Positions 1-6,393 are shown, counted from the stretch's first letter. The stretch is 8,821 bases of DNA from an uncultured Maritalea sp. (GCA_913055925.1 CAJXLH010000101.1:1-8821); one strand, 5' to 3'. Made by a program: numbers and translations. Notes: generated from the letters alone by a model not told the origin.

Positions 1-1
1 T

Positions 2-184
2 GATCAGGATGACAATTTTGAACTTTATGCGCCTTATGGCTTCAATGAGATTTTTAGCTTCCGCCTAACGCCAAACTATGTGTTGAATAATGAGAATACA
101 CATTACGAAAAAGGGCAGCGTCAGCTCAAACATTGGCCAGAACTGACCTTGGTTCCGTGGGAGAAGCAAAAGCTTACAGGCTAA
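2..184 (+). CDS. Nucleotidyltransferase family protein (NTP_transf_6/DUF925-like), C-terminal part
   Basis: Only the last 60 codons lie in the window; the reading frame is open from the left edge to the TAA at 182-184. The visible part contains YAPYGFNEIFSFRLTPN, then a charged stretch with KGQRQ, and ends with HWPELTLVPW a few residues before the stop. That arrangement (an 'F-x-x-R-x-x-PN' stretch, then 'WPELT-x-x-PW') is what I recall from the C-terminus of the nucleotidyltransferase family of COG3575/PF06042, proteins of roughly 180-190 residues with no firmly established substrate. The catalytic half is outside the window, so activity cannot be judged. The gene ends inside the 3' end of the convergent alkC gene (11-nt overlap), and no terminator separates them. 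The family call rests on the tail only. Confidence 0.72.
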   Translation, partial: DQDDNFELYAPYGFNEIFSFRLTPNYVLNNENTHYEKGQRQLKHWPELTLVPWEKQKLTG

Positions 185-1304
185 GGTGAAACGGCAGGCT
201 GCCGAGTGATTTGCCATTGGCGAGCAATTCGAGCTGATGCTCCCCTTCATAAAAGACCATGGTGGTGATCTTTTTGATTATATGGCTTTTCTCGATTTGC
301 AGCGTTTCCCCTGCCGCTAGCGATCCTGTCTTTAGCTTGAACACTTTGGGTGCTGTGCTGCCATTCGCCTTTTTGAAGTGAATGGCATAATCAAGGATGA
401 TGGGCTGAGTGGTGTTGGTTGTTGGCTTCAATGCAAACGAGAAATTCACCGCTTCGCCGAGTTTGATCTGATCATTTTCTAACGAAAAGCTGACCAAATC
501 GGCATTGAGGTCGTCATAACCTAGCGCCTTCAGGGTTGGTTTGTGACCTTTTTTGATAAGCGTTCGACAGGCATGTCGTACCAATCGTTCGCGATTTTTG
601 CTGGCGCCTTTGAGCCATTTCGCTGCAATTTCCGCCACCAGATCCGGCTGGTTCTTAGCAATATCGTTGATGTTGTTTGCCACCGAACGGCGCACATACT
701 CGGTTGGGTCGTCCTTCAGCTCTTCCAAGATCGGTAAAATGGGCGCGGGGTCTTTGACAAAGTCTTGCAGCCGCAAGCCCCAAGGCAAGAGCGGGCGGCA
801 CCCCTCTGACGCGAGGCGACGCACATGCGCGTTTTCCGATTTTGCCCATTTTGCAAAGCGCTCCATCGCACCCTTTGGGTCATTGATGATGAAAGGACGG
901 ACCGCGAATTCAGCGCTGAAGCGCTTGGTCATTTCCTCCAAAACATCAAAACTTTGTTGCGGCTCATTGATCCCAATTTCGGCGATGAAATCGGCCATGG
1001 GCATAATCGCAAAGCCGCGCATTCCCGGGTCATCACTTGCGTCAGTTGTGCCGCCATCTACCGAGGCTTCGCCACCTAGTGTCGATACCAAGATGAGGCC
1101 GGAAACGCTGACGTCATTTGAAAGCGTCGCCACCAGCGAATCTTTGATCTGGTTTGAGCGCTCTTTAAGTTCAAGCGCCTCAAAGTTAGCGCTAGCTAAG
1201 GATATGAAGCGCTTGGCGTTAAAATTTGGGTCTGATGCTTCGATCAACCCCGCCATTTTTTCAATCAACGGAATGTTGAAAAAATTCTTGAACGGTTCAG
1301 GCAT
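174..1304 (-). CDS. alkC: AlkC-type DNA alkylation repair glycosylase (HEAT-like repeats plus C-terminal Ig-like domain)
   Basis: A 376-residue protein. Established for the family: AlkC/AlkD enzymes are cytoplasmic base-excision glycosylases that remove positively charged N-alkylated purines (3-methyladenine and similar) with a HEAT-like helical scaffold and without flipping the base. Seen here: an N-terminus starting MPEPFKNFFN, KRFSAEFAVRPF near 128-138, and the repeat block with AHVRRLASEGCRPLLPWGLR (about 159-178), DDPTEYVRRSVANNINDIAK (198-217) and RERLVRHACRTLIKKG (about 238-253). Residues ~265-376 are beta-rich (LGEAVNFSFALK, PKVFKLK, GEHQLELLANG) and match the Ig-like extension that separates AlkC from AlkD. 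A Gly/Asp-rich linker at ~77-96 is probably flexible. The ATG shares its A with the stop of the upstream LprI-like gene (TAATG) and has no Shine-Dalgarno of its own, which suggests translational coupling. The 3' end overlaps the convergent nucleotidyltransferase gene by 11 nt. Confidence 0.9.
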   Translation of the reverse strand: MPEPFKNFFNIPLIEKMAGLIEASDPNFNAKRFISLASANFEALELKERSNQIKDSLVATLSNDVSVSGLILVSTLGGEASVDGGTTDASDDPGMRGFAIMPMADFIAEIGINEPQQSFDVLEEMTKRFSAEFAVRPFIINDPKGAMERFAKWAKSENAHVRRLASEGCRPLLPWGLRLQDFVKDPAPILPILEELKDDPTEYVRRSVANNINDIAKNQPDLVAEIAAKWLKGASKNRERLVRHACRTLIKKGHKPTLKALGYDDLNADLVSFSLENDQIKLGEAVNFSFALKPTTNTTQPIILDYAIHFKKANGSTAPKVFKLKTGSLAAGETLQIEKSHIIKKITTMVFYEGEHQLELLANGKSLGSLPFHLSL

Positions 1305-1792
1305 TACTGAAACCAGTCCATATAACCTGAAAGATCGATGGCGCGGCTAGCGGTCGTATCTAAAACGCAGCTTGTGTAGAAGGTTGAGCGGATCGTGCCG
1401 TCTTTCCAAAATTCATATTCGAACCCGCATTTGGCGTCGCGATAGTCGATCCATTTGCGTTGGGCGTCGCGCAGTGCCGTGAATTGTTCTTCGCTCAACA
1501 TGTCTTTGAGATCTTGGTACAAAAAGTTGAGATAATTATCCCACCATTTGTTTTCGCGCATTGTACATTCCGCCATGCCAATGGTGGTTTGCCCTTCCGG
1601 CGCTTCCATACAAACGCGGGACGCGGCGCCAATACACTCGCGCATCGAGACGTTTTCTCCATCCCGCTGGTAAGTGTGCACCGTTTCAATGCATTGCTGC
1701 ATGTTGATCTCGTCGTCGGCGGTTAGCTCCTGCGCATGAACAGCGCCTATGCTCGCCAGCACAAGACCAGCTGTAATAATGGTTCTTCTCAT
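1304..1792 (-). CDS. Secreted LprI/DUF1311-domain protein
   Basis: A 162-residue protein with a signal peptide: RR at 2-3, a hydrophobic core at ~5-17, and a probable signal peptidase I site after AVHA (residue 20). No lipobox cysteine is present, so a soluble periplasmic form is expected. The mature part carries six cysteines (34, 53, 61, 76, 122, 142), consistent with disulfides. Residues ~76-122 hold the DUF1311/PF07007 pattern: a Cys, then LNFLYQDLK, then LRDAQRKWIDYRDAKC. The family is named after mycobacterial LprI, reported as a lysozyme inhibitor; most members are uncharacterised and inhibition is not shown by sequence here. The Shine-Dalgarno AGGGGAGGA lies just upstream of the ATG and abuts the stop of the DUF599 gene (12-nt gap). 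The gene overlaps alkC by one base, so the three genes are probably co-transcribed. Confidence 0.87.
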   Translation of the reverse strand: MRRTIITAGLVLASIGAVHAQELTADDEINMQQCIETVHTYQRDGENVSMRECIGAASRVCMEAPEGQTTIGMAECTMRENKWWDNYLNFLYQDLKDMLSEEQFTALRDAQRKWIDYRDAKCGFEYEFWKDGTIRSTFYTSCVLDTTASRAIDLSGYMDWFQ

Positions 1793-1804
1793 GGGTTCCT
1801 CCCC

Positions 1805-2473
1805 TTAAGCGCCTTTGATGGTGGACAATCGAACGATTGCCGCGCGTGACGCCGAAAAATATTCCCGGTAGATGATAAACCCAATGGTGATGATCGCAAC
1901 CGAAATGCCGATGGTGGTGGATAAAAACCAAGCCACATTGGCGATGGAGAAATAATAGGCGCGGATGCCGTTGTTGAAATGCTTTGCACCATTGGTGTTG
2001 AGATCAGTCATCGCTTGTACTTCGACCGGATCGCTATCGACAGAGTGATCGGCTGCACCAAGCAAAATGCAGAAATGGTTGAAGTGTCTTAGCGACAGGG
2101 TGAAAGACAGAAATGCCATTACCGTCATGATCAGCATGACAACAAAGTGCAGCTGATAGTCAAAATCGGAATAGGTTTCGCCCCAGCTTAGTGAGCGAAT
2201 GGTCGGCAAAAGCTGATCGAGCTGCCCCAGTACTGCGAACATAGCAAGAAACAAAAGAACCGAAGTTGACGCGAAGAAGCCAACCGAGTTCATGATGTTG
2301 CCGGTGAGAATGCCATCAAGTGGCGTGTCCCGACGCACCGCATTTTGCACCCAGCGCAAGCGCTGTTTGGCCATGAGTGACGACATGGAAGGCCGTCGGG
2401 TTTCGATCAATCGGGACAAAAAGCCGTAAAGCGCCCAAAAGACAAGCGGCAGCAAGGTGGAAATAAGGATCAT
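1805..2473 (-). CDS. DUF599 family integral membrane protein
   Basis: A 222-residue protein with four hydrophobic segments at about 1-20, 62-84, 106-128 and 178-202, indicating an inner-membrane protein. It matches DUF599 (COG3821) as I recall it: an Arg-rich loop after helix 1, then NIMNSVGFFASTSVLL, then SFTLSLRHFNHFCILLGAA (about 123-141) and AKHFNNGIRAYYFSIANVAWF (about 163-183), with a short 'YREYFS' tail after the last helix. Function is unknown for the whole family; transport or signalling cannot be claimed. The ATG at 2471-2473 lacks a clear Shine-Dalgarno (upstream bases on the coding strand are TTGGCGACGAACTT). The start sits 69 nt after the permease gene, behind a possible hairpin at 2482-2534. 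It leads the three-gene DUF599/lprI-like/alkC group. Confidence 0.85.
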   Translation of the reverse strand: MILISTLLPLVFWALYGFLSRLIETRRPSMSSLMAKQRLRWVQNAVRRDTPLDGILTGNIMNSVGFFASTSVLLFLAMFAVLGQLDQLLPTIRSLSWGETYSDFDYQLHFVVMLIMTVMAFLSFTLSLRHFNHFCILLGAADHSVDSDPVEVQAMTDLNTNGAKHFNNGIRAYYFSIANVAWFLSTTIGISVAIITIGFIIYREYFSASRAAIVRLSTIKGA

Positions 2474-2481
2474 AAGTTCGT

Positions 2482-2534
2482 CGCCAACACTGGTATTTTG
2501 AAGAAGAATGATACCTCAAAATTATCGTTTGGCG
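2482..2534 (-). other. Possible nested RNA hairpin between the exporter operon and the DUF599 gene
   Basis: In the 69-nt gap the coding strand can pair CGCCAA (2529-2534) with TTGGCG (2482-2487), and inside it ATTTTGA (2516-2522) with TCAAAAT (2495-2501), around a 14-nt loop with internal-loop mismatches between the two stems. GGTAT (2511-2515) and ATACC (2492-2496) could pair as an alternative. No U-run follows, so it is not a classic intrinsic terminator. It could attenuate or process the transcript ahead of the DUF599 start, which lacks a good ribosome site. No strong promoter was found in the gap. The stems were found by eye, without an energy calculation. Confidence 0.3.
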
Positions 2535-2542
2535 AGGCGGAT

Positions 2543-3283
2543 TTAGAGCTGTTCGGCTTTGTTTAAGGTTTTTGTAAACATGAAGGCAATCCATGCCAGA
2601 TGGATGATGATGGCCAAAAGAAGTGCGGCGTATTGCGGGAGATATGCTTGGGCAGAAAGGTCCATGAGTTCGCCCACCCAATAGCTTGGGTAAAGCCCCG
2701 CAATATACCGCAAGGGGTTGGGGATGATTGCAAAAAGCGGAAACAAGCCGCCAACATTTAACAGTTTTGAAAGCGCGAGCCCTTCTACCTTGTTGCCCGC
2801 AAGCGCGAGTAAAATGAGCGACGTTGTTGCGGTTTGCAGCGCGACCATCAAGATAAGCGCCAAAGACAAATAAAGCGGCATAGGCGGCAAAATGTAAGTA
2901 GCTGCCGCGGCGGCAAGGATGGCGCTGATAATGCTGGCGATTGTCAGGCGATAAATCAGGAAACCTTGTTTGCCAACAGCGGTTGTTTCGACTGCCAACA
3001 ATGTATGATCATCCCGATCTTCCAACAGCAAAAATCCAAACACCCAGCCAATTAGATAGGCGGGCATTAAAAAAGCGATGGGCGCGACATAAGTGCTGAG
3101 GTTGGGCAGATCAAAAAACTGCAAACCGAACTGGTTGAGATCAGCTTTGAAAGTGGTGAAAAGCACAGGCATGAGCGCGCTCATTACCATCACCAATAAT
3201 AAAATCGGATCACGTGAAAGGTTCTTCGCGTCTGCAACGATGAGCGATGAAAACCGGGACGGACGGAAAATTTGCGATAACAT
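2543..3283 (-). CDS. ABC-2 type transporter permease, second subunit (drug-exporter type)
   Basis: A 246-residue polytopic protein with about six hydrophobic segments (near 26-45, 63-87, 109-132, 137-161, 172-195, 215-237). The short cytoplasmic N-terminus FSSLIVADAKNLSRDPILLL and the 'GFLLLEDRDDHTLLAVETT' stretch (about 83-101) after the second helix recall the ABC-2 permeases that pair with the first permease type encoded upstream; the 'LLxED/ERD' loop is the usual membrane-proximal coupling region. The open frame extends 30 codons further upstream, but I chose the ATG at 3281-3283. It overlaps the stop of the upstream permease by one base (TAATG), has GGGACAG a few bases before it, and gives the normal N-terminus. 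It should form the membrane pore as a heterodimer with the other permease. Substrate unknown. Confidence 0.85.
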   Translation of the reverse strand: MLSQIFRPSRFSSLIVADAKNLSRDPILLLVMVMSALMPVLFTTFKADLNQFGLQFFDLPNLSTYVAPIAFLMPAYLIGWVFGFLLLEDRDDHTLLAVETTAVGKQGFLIYRLTIASIISAILAAAAATYILPPMPLYLSLALILMVALQTATTSLILLALAGNKVEGLALSKLLNVGGLFPLFAIIPNPLRYIAGLYPSYWVGELMDLSAQAYLPQYAALLLAIIIHLAWIAFMFTKTLNKAEQL

Positions 3284-3981
3284 TATTTCTGTCCCAATTC
3301 GTGCCGGAGTTGAGTGGTTGCCGCCCAAAAGGCGAACGCTGTTGAAATGATCAGTGCCGCAACCGAGAGCCAAAGCATCTCATTCGATATATTGCCGACA
3401 CCAAAGCCGATAAACATAAGCTTGAGCTGTGGCGCAGGTGGTAGCAAAAGTGCCCATGCCGGGAACGGCTCAACAAGCACCAATAGGCTTGGTGCGAGTA
3501 CCGGCAACAAAATCGGTACTGACCCGATCAGATAGGCATTTACGGTTTTAAACCGGATCGCCAACACCGCGCCAAGGGCGATAAAGAATATCGATGCGCA
3601 GGTGGTGGCAAATAGGATTAGACCCAGCGCCTCAAACGAACGGCCAGCAGCGAGACTGAGCACCAAAACAGCCCCCAACGCGATGGCGGTGAGGCTAATT
3701 GACTTGGCAAAAAGATATTGCCCGGCCGACATGGGGGAACTTGCCAGTGCCGCGCGAACATTTTCGCCGCGCTCTAGCATCATCAAGCCACCAAGAAAAA
3801 AGAAACCCAGAACCGCTGGGTCTGAATAGATGAGCGCTGGAACAACCCAATCGGGTAGCTGGGCGGCCCACAAACGGATCAGCACGAAGTAAATCGCAAT
3901 AACAACCGCGTATGCCGCGATGATGCGATAGCGCCATTGCAGCGTGAAATCATTTTGAACAATTTGAACGATGGCGCGCAT
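3283..3981 (-). CDS. ABC-2 type transporter permease, first subunit (fluoroquinolone-export-like family)
   Basis: A 232-residue protein with about six membrane segments (near 20-40, 47-68, 94-113, 118-141, 148-170, 204-222). The N-terminal NDFTLQWRYRIIAAYAVV (10-27) and IYSDPAVLGFFFLGGLMMLERGE (51-73) match, from memory, the permease family commonly annotated as the fluoroquinolone-export subunit after the mycobacterial Rv2686c-Rv2688c system. The family resemblance is good, but substrate assignment by that name is weak. The frame is open for 12 codons before the chosen ATG (3979-3981). The chosen start leaves a single base after the ATPase stop and gives the family-like beginning MRAIVQIVQNDF. 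The ribosome site is weak, so coupling to ATPase translation is likely. It overlaps the second permease by one base. Confidence 0.86.
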   Translation of the reverse strand: MRAIVQIVQNDFTLQWRYRIIAAYAVVIAIYFVLIRLWAAQLPDWVVPALIYSDPAVLGFFFLGGLMMLERGENVRAALASSPMSAGQYLFAKSISLTAIALGAVLVLSLAAGRSFEALGLILFATTCASIFFIALGAVLAIRFKTVNAYLIGSVPILLPVLAPSLLVLVEPFPAWALLLPPAPQLKLMFIGFGVGNISNEMLWLSVAALIISTAFAFWAATTQLRHELGQK

Positions 3982-3982
3982 G

Positions 3983-4828
3983 TTAATTCTGCACCAGCTT
4001 GATGAAAACGTCATCAAGGCTGGCTTCTTGGGTATGCAGGCTCAAAATATTGTCGTTATGCATCAGCTCCAAAAAGTCTTGGTTGCGCCCGATATTTTCC
4101 ATGGGGAAATCATAAACATTGTCCATTTTCTCAAGGCCGGTGGTGACTTTTAAACTACGTGTCCCGAACTGCTGCTTCAAAACCGCTGGGGCACCCTGTT
4201 TAACGATCGTGCCGTTATGCAGAAACCCAATTTTGTCACACACTTCATCTGCTTCGGCCATGTTGTGGGTGGTCAAAAATATGGTTTTGCCTTGTGCTTT
4301 TAGCGATTTGATCAAGTCGCGCGTGATGCGCGCCCGGGCAGGGTCTTGCCCAGATGTTGGCTCGTCAAAAAACAAAATGTCAGGCTCGTGCAACAGCGAA
4401 CGACATAGATTGAGCCGCATTTTCATGCCTTTGGAAAAGCTTTCAACACGCTTGTCTGCATCTTCAAGCAAGTCCACTAGCTCAAGGCACTTTTCAATGC
4501 TTATGGTCGGTCGATCATAAAGCGCTGCAAAAAGCTTGAGGTTTTCGCGTGCGGTGAGCCGCAAATACAAGGCAGGCAGTTCAAAGCTAACGCCGATCTT
4601 ATTGTAAAGATCACGGCCAAGCTGCTCGATGGGTTTGCCAAACATCTTCACCGTGCCGGTGTGCCCCGTGAGCAGCCGCATCATCACGCGTTGGGCAGTG
4701 CTTTTGCCCGCACCAGATGGGCCAAGTAGGCCAAACACCTCGCCCTTTTTTATGGCAAAATTTACATTTTGAAGGGTCGGGTTGTCCGCATGCGGATAGG
4801 TGAACCCGAGATTTTCAACTTCAATCAC
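3983..4828 (-). CDS. ABC exporter ATP-binding protein (GTG start)
   Basis: The nucleotide-binding subunit that would energise the two permeases; 281 residues. Visible motifs: Walker A GPSGAGKS (36-43), signature FSKGM (131-135, in place of LSGGQ), Walker B ILFFDE (151-156), D-loop SGQDP (159-163) and switch His188 in TTHNMAEADE. The C-terminal region ends in SLDDVFIKLV, typical of ABC-2 type ATPases. Odd: the Q-loop position in VSFELPALY carries Glu83 where most ABC ATPases have Gln. The frame stays open far upstream through the tetR gene, but homology begins at VIEVENLGFTYP and there is no ATG. I therefore place the start at the GTG 4826-4828, preceded by GGGGGA about 9 bases upstream and overlapping the TetR stop by 8 nt. 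One nucleotide separates its stop from the next gene. Confidence 0.9.
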   Translation of the reverse strand: MIEVENLGFTYPHADNPTLQNVNFAIKKGEVFGLLGPSGAGKSTAQRVMMRLLTGHTGTVKMFGKPIEQLGRDLYNKIGVSFELPALYLRLTARENLKLFAALYDRPTISIEKCLELVDLLEDADKRVESFSKGMKMRLNLCRSLLHEPDILFFDEPTSGQDPARARITRDLIKSLKAQGKTIFLTTHNMAEADEVCDKIGFLHNGTIVKQGAPAVLKQQFGTRSLKVTTGLEKMDNVYDFPMENIGRNQDFLELMHNDNILSLHTQEASLDDVFIKLVQN

Positions 4829-5453
4829 TTGTCTTGTCCCCCAAGTTTGGCAATGTGCCAATGAGTTTGAGGTGGAAAAGGTCCCGCAATTGTTCAAGTG
4901 CGGCGTTAAAAGAATCTGGAGGCAACAGGCTGCGCTGCATGGTTGTGCAGAACAGCAAAGTCGCCATTTCACCCAAATCGTCGGGCTTCGCATTTTTGCA
5001 ATGGCCCGCCATTTTTAGCTCGTCGGTCAGCAGTCGGAAAAACGCCATATCGCCGCTTTGATGCTTGGCCATTTCTTCTGGCCCAACCTTGCGGGCGAGG
5101 TGCTCGAGCTCCCCTGGTTGGGTCATTACGGTGATAAACGGGTCCGTGTTCACTGCTTCAAGAATGTGGTCGAATATGAGATCAATCAACTTGTGCGCAT
5201 CACTAACATGACCACGGATCAGCTCAAGCGTTGATTGCCGATAGATCCGTTCGCGGCGCTCCATCACCGCGATGAATAGATGCTCCTTGGCGTCAAAAAA
5301 ATTGTAAAATGACCCTTTAGAAATCCCAACTTGCAAGCAAATGTCTTCAACCCGTGCGGCACGCAAACCGCGCTTGGCAAATTCTTCTTCGCCGAGCGCA
5401 CATAAACGCTCGCGGATGGCGTCTCGTTCTTTTTGGTCGAAATGTTTCGCCAA
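4821..5453 (-). CDS. TetR/AcrR family repressor at the head of the ABC exporter operon (TTG start)
   Basis: A 210-residue regulator. The N-terminal DNA-binding domain spans about 10-57, with the helix-turn-helix RVEDICLQVGISKGSFYNFF (34-53) followed by DAKEHLF, a canonical TetR pattern. The rest (~65-200) is a helical ligand-binding/dimerisation domain with no recognisable sub-family, so the inducer is unknown. No ATG lies at the N-terminus; I use TTG at 5451-5453 because GGAG (5462-5465) stands 8 bases upstream and the protein then has the usual short arm before helix 1. The gene overlaps the ATPase start by 8 nt, so it is co-transcribed with the exporter and should repress its own operon in the usual TetR manner. 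The likely operator is the inverted repeat at 5590-5619. Confidence 0.88.
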   Translation of the reverse strand: MAKHFDQKERDAIRERLCALGEEEFAKRGLRAARVEDICLQVGISKGSFYNFFDAKEHLFIAVMERRERIYRQSTLELIRGHVSDAHKLIDLIFDHILEAVNTDPFITVMTQPGELEHLARKVGPEEMAKHQSGDMAFFRLLTDELKMAGHCKNAKPDDLGEMATLLFCTTMQRSLLPPDSFNAALEQLRDLFHLKLIGTLPNLGDKTSD

Positions 5454-5491
5454 TGCACTTGCTCCAGCTTCTTACACTTGGTGGTCATTTC

Positions 5492-5522
5492 ACGGACAAC
5501 GTACACACGAACAACGGACAAC
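5492..5522. repeat. 9-bp direct repeat ACGGACAAC in the exporter operon leader
   Basis: ACGGACAAC occurs at 5492-5500 and again at 5514-5522, 22 bp apart start to start, that is about two helical turns. It lies between the predicted promoter and the TTG start of the tetR gene. It could be a protein site on one face of the helix or an accident of a low-complexity ACA-rich leader. No known motif was recognised. Confidence 0.35.
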
Positions 5523-5563
5523 AGCTCCCGCTTCCCCAACGCACCGCTCTCCAACCCGCCAGA

Positions 5564-5592
5564 ACCCTATGTGCAAAATATGAATGAGTCAA
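5564..5592 (-). promoter_or_regulatory. Candidate promoter of the tetR-ABC exporter operon
   Basis: On the minus strand TTGACT (5592-5587, five of six matches to the -35 consensus) is followed after exactly 17 nt by TAGGGT (5569-5564, only three of six for the -10). This would place the start of transcription near 5557 and give a leader of about 100 nt. The -35 box runs into the end of the inverted repeat at 5590-5619, so a bound repressor would block it. The weak -10 limits confidence. Confidence 0.4.
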
Positions 5593-5619
5593 TGACTGAA
5601 AATGATGTTTCAGTCATTG
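5590..5619. promoter_or_regulatory. Perfect 12+12 bp inverted repeat, probable TetR operator
   Basis: CAATGACTGAAA (5590-5601) and its exact reverse complement TTTCAGTCATTG (5608-5619) flank a 6-base spacer, giving a 30-bp dyad. A further AGTCA half-site at 5587-5591 forms a smaller palindrome AGTCAATGACT (5587-5597) with the left arm. The dyad lies about 140 bp upstream of the tetR start and overlaps the candidate -35 box. This size and symmetry suit a TetR dimer or pair of dimers. It is not followed by a U-run on either strand, so a terminator is less likely. The partner protein is inferred from position. Confidence 0.65.
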
Positions 5620-5769
5620 GTGGGCATGAAGTTGGGTTTTGGCGTTGGTAGTTGGAGGGAAAGGCGGTGGTTTTGAACGCGGTTAAGCTTTGGAAAATTG
5701 ACAGATATTCGGGTTAGTTTTTCCGGGTGATGCAGTTGCTCATGCCACTAAAACGAACGCCAGATAATC

Positions 5770-6366
5770 CTACTCTGCAAACAGTGCCTTGATGACCCGT
5801 TTCAAGTCTTTGTCGAGCGGTGCCTTTTTGGGTGGGTTCTCGGTTGCGGCCAAGCCGACGATGCCATCAAATAACGCAAATAGGGTCGTGACAGCACTTT
5901 GAAGGTTGGTGCTCGTTTGAATGCGTCCTTCCTTTTTGGCCTGCTTAAAAACCCTCACAAGCTCGTTTTTGAGTTGTGAATCTACTTCGTCAAAGGCGCG
6001 AAAGACATCTGAATTTCTTGTGGCCTCTGAGCTCATTTCGATCAGAAAACGTGCATGTTCGTGATCAAGCAAAAACTTGGTGAGGTCCGGCACCGCGTCG
6101 ATGAGGGCCTTTACCGGATCATTGGCGTTGGCGACATATTCAATAAGCTCCAAATTCTCGGCATGTTCTAGGGCAGCCAGCGCTTCGATGATCGATTGTT
6201 TTGACGGGAAATACCGATAAAGCGCGCCGGGGCTGATTTTGCCGGTTTTGCAAATGTCTTGCATGGAGGCTTGGTGAATACCTTTCTCCACAAAGCATTT
6301 TTTGGCAGCAGCTAGGATTTGTTTTTTTCGCTTTTTGTGTAGCTCTTCGTTTTTGGTGCGCGCCAT
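5770..6366 (-). CDS. TetR/AcrR family regulator, divergent from the alpha/beta hydrolase
   Basis: A 198-residue regulator. A basic N-terminal arm (KKRKKQ at 11-16) precedes the DNA-binding domain; the helix-turn-helix SMQDICKTGKISPGALYRYF (34-53) is followed by PSKQSIIEAL, a classical TetR N-terminus. Residues ~65-195 form the helical effector domain, with FEEV/FDEVDSQLKNELVRVFKQA-type helices but no diagnostic ligand motif. The ATG at 6364-6366 is preceded by GAGAGAC as a weak ribosome site. It is transcribed away from the hydrolase gene across a 110-bp region with two interleaved promoters and a palindrome on its own -10 box, so autoregulation is likely and control of the hydrolase is plausible. 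It is not clearly related to the exporter's TetR beyond the DNA-binding fold. Confidence 0.9.
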   Translation of the reverse strand: MARTKNEELHKKRKKQILAAAKKCFVEKGIHQASMQDICKTGKISPGALYRYFPSKQSIIEALAALEHAENLELIEYVANANDPVKALIDAVPDLTKFLLDHEHARFLIEMSSEATRNSDVFRAFDEVDSQLKNELVRVFKQAKKEGRIQTSTNLQSAVTTLFALFDGIVGLAATENPPKKAPLDKDLKRVIKALFAE

Positions 6367-6393
6367 TGGTGTCTCTCGGAAAGTGGTTTTCGC

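Larger units (their letters stand above)
5454..5769. other. Non-coding stretch between the two tetR genes
   Basis: About 316 bases with no credible gene on either strand. The left part (5454-5560) is the probable leader of the exporter operon and contains a 9-bp direct repeat. The middle holds the large inverted repeat and promoter-like boxes described separately. The right part (about 5620-5769) is the region downstream of the second tetR gene; I see no hairpin-plus-U-run terminator and no other recognisable element there. The short open frames crossing it lack family resemblance and ribosome sites. Confidence 0.7.

Noticed and set aside
553..1350. Long plus-strand open frame opposite alkC (265 codons)
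   Set aside because: It is antisense to a clearly recognised gene, is rich in Ser/Arg as expected of a shadow frame, and matches no family.
3284..3373. 30-codon upstream extension of the second permease
   Set aside because: It would overlap the first permease by about 90 bases, lacks family resemblance, and the TAATG junction with a GGGA ribosome site is the normal start.
4829..4993. Upstream ATG extension of the ABC ATPase by 55 codons
   Set aside because: The added segment is Cys-rich, lies wholly within tetR, and family similarity starts at VIEVENLGF; GTG at 4826-4828 has the better ribosome site.
5590..5619. Intrinsic terminator reading of the large inverted repeat
   Set aside because: No U-run follows the stem on either strand, the stem is not GC-rich, and it sits on a promoter-like -35 box.
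5698..5703. Perfect TTGACA on the plus strand as a promoter
   Set aside because: No acceptable -10 lies 16-18 bases downstream and no plus-strand gene follows.
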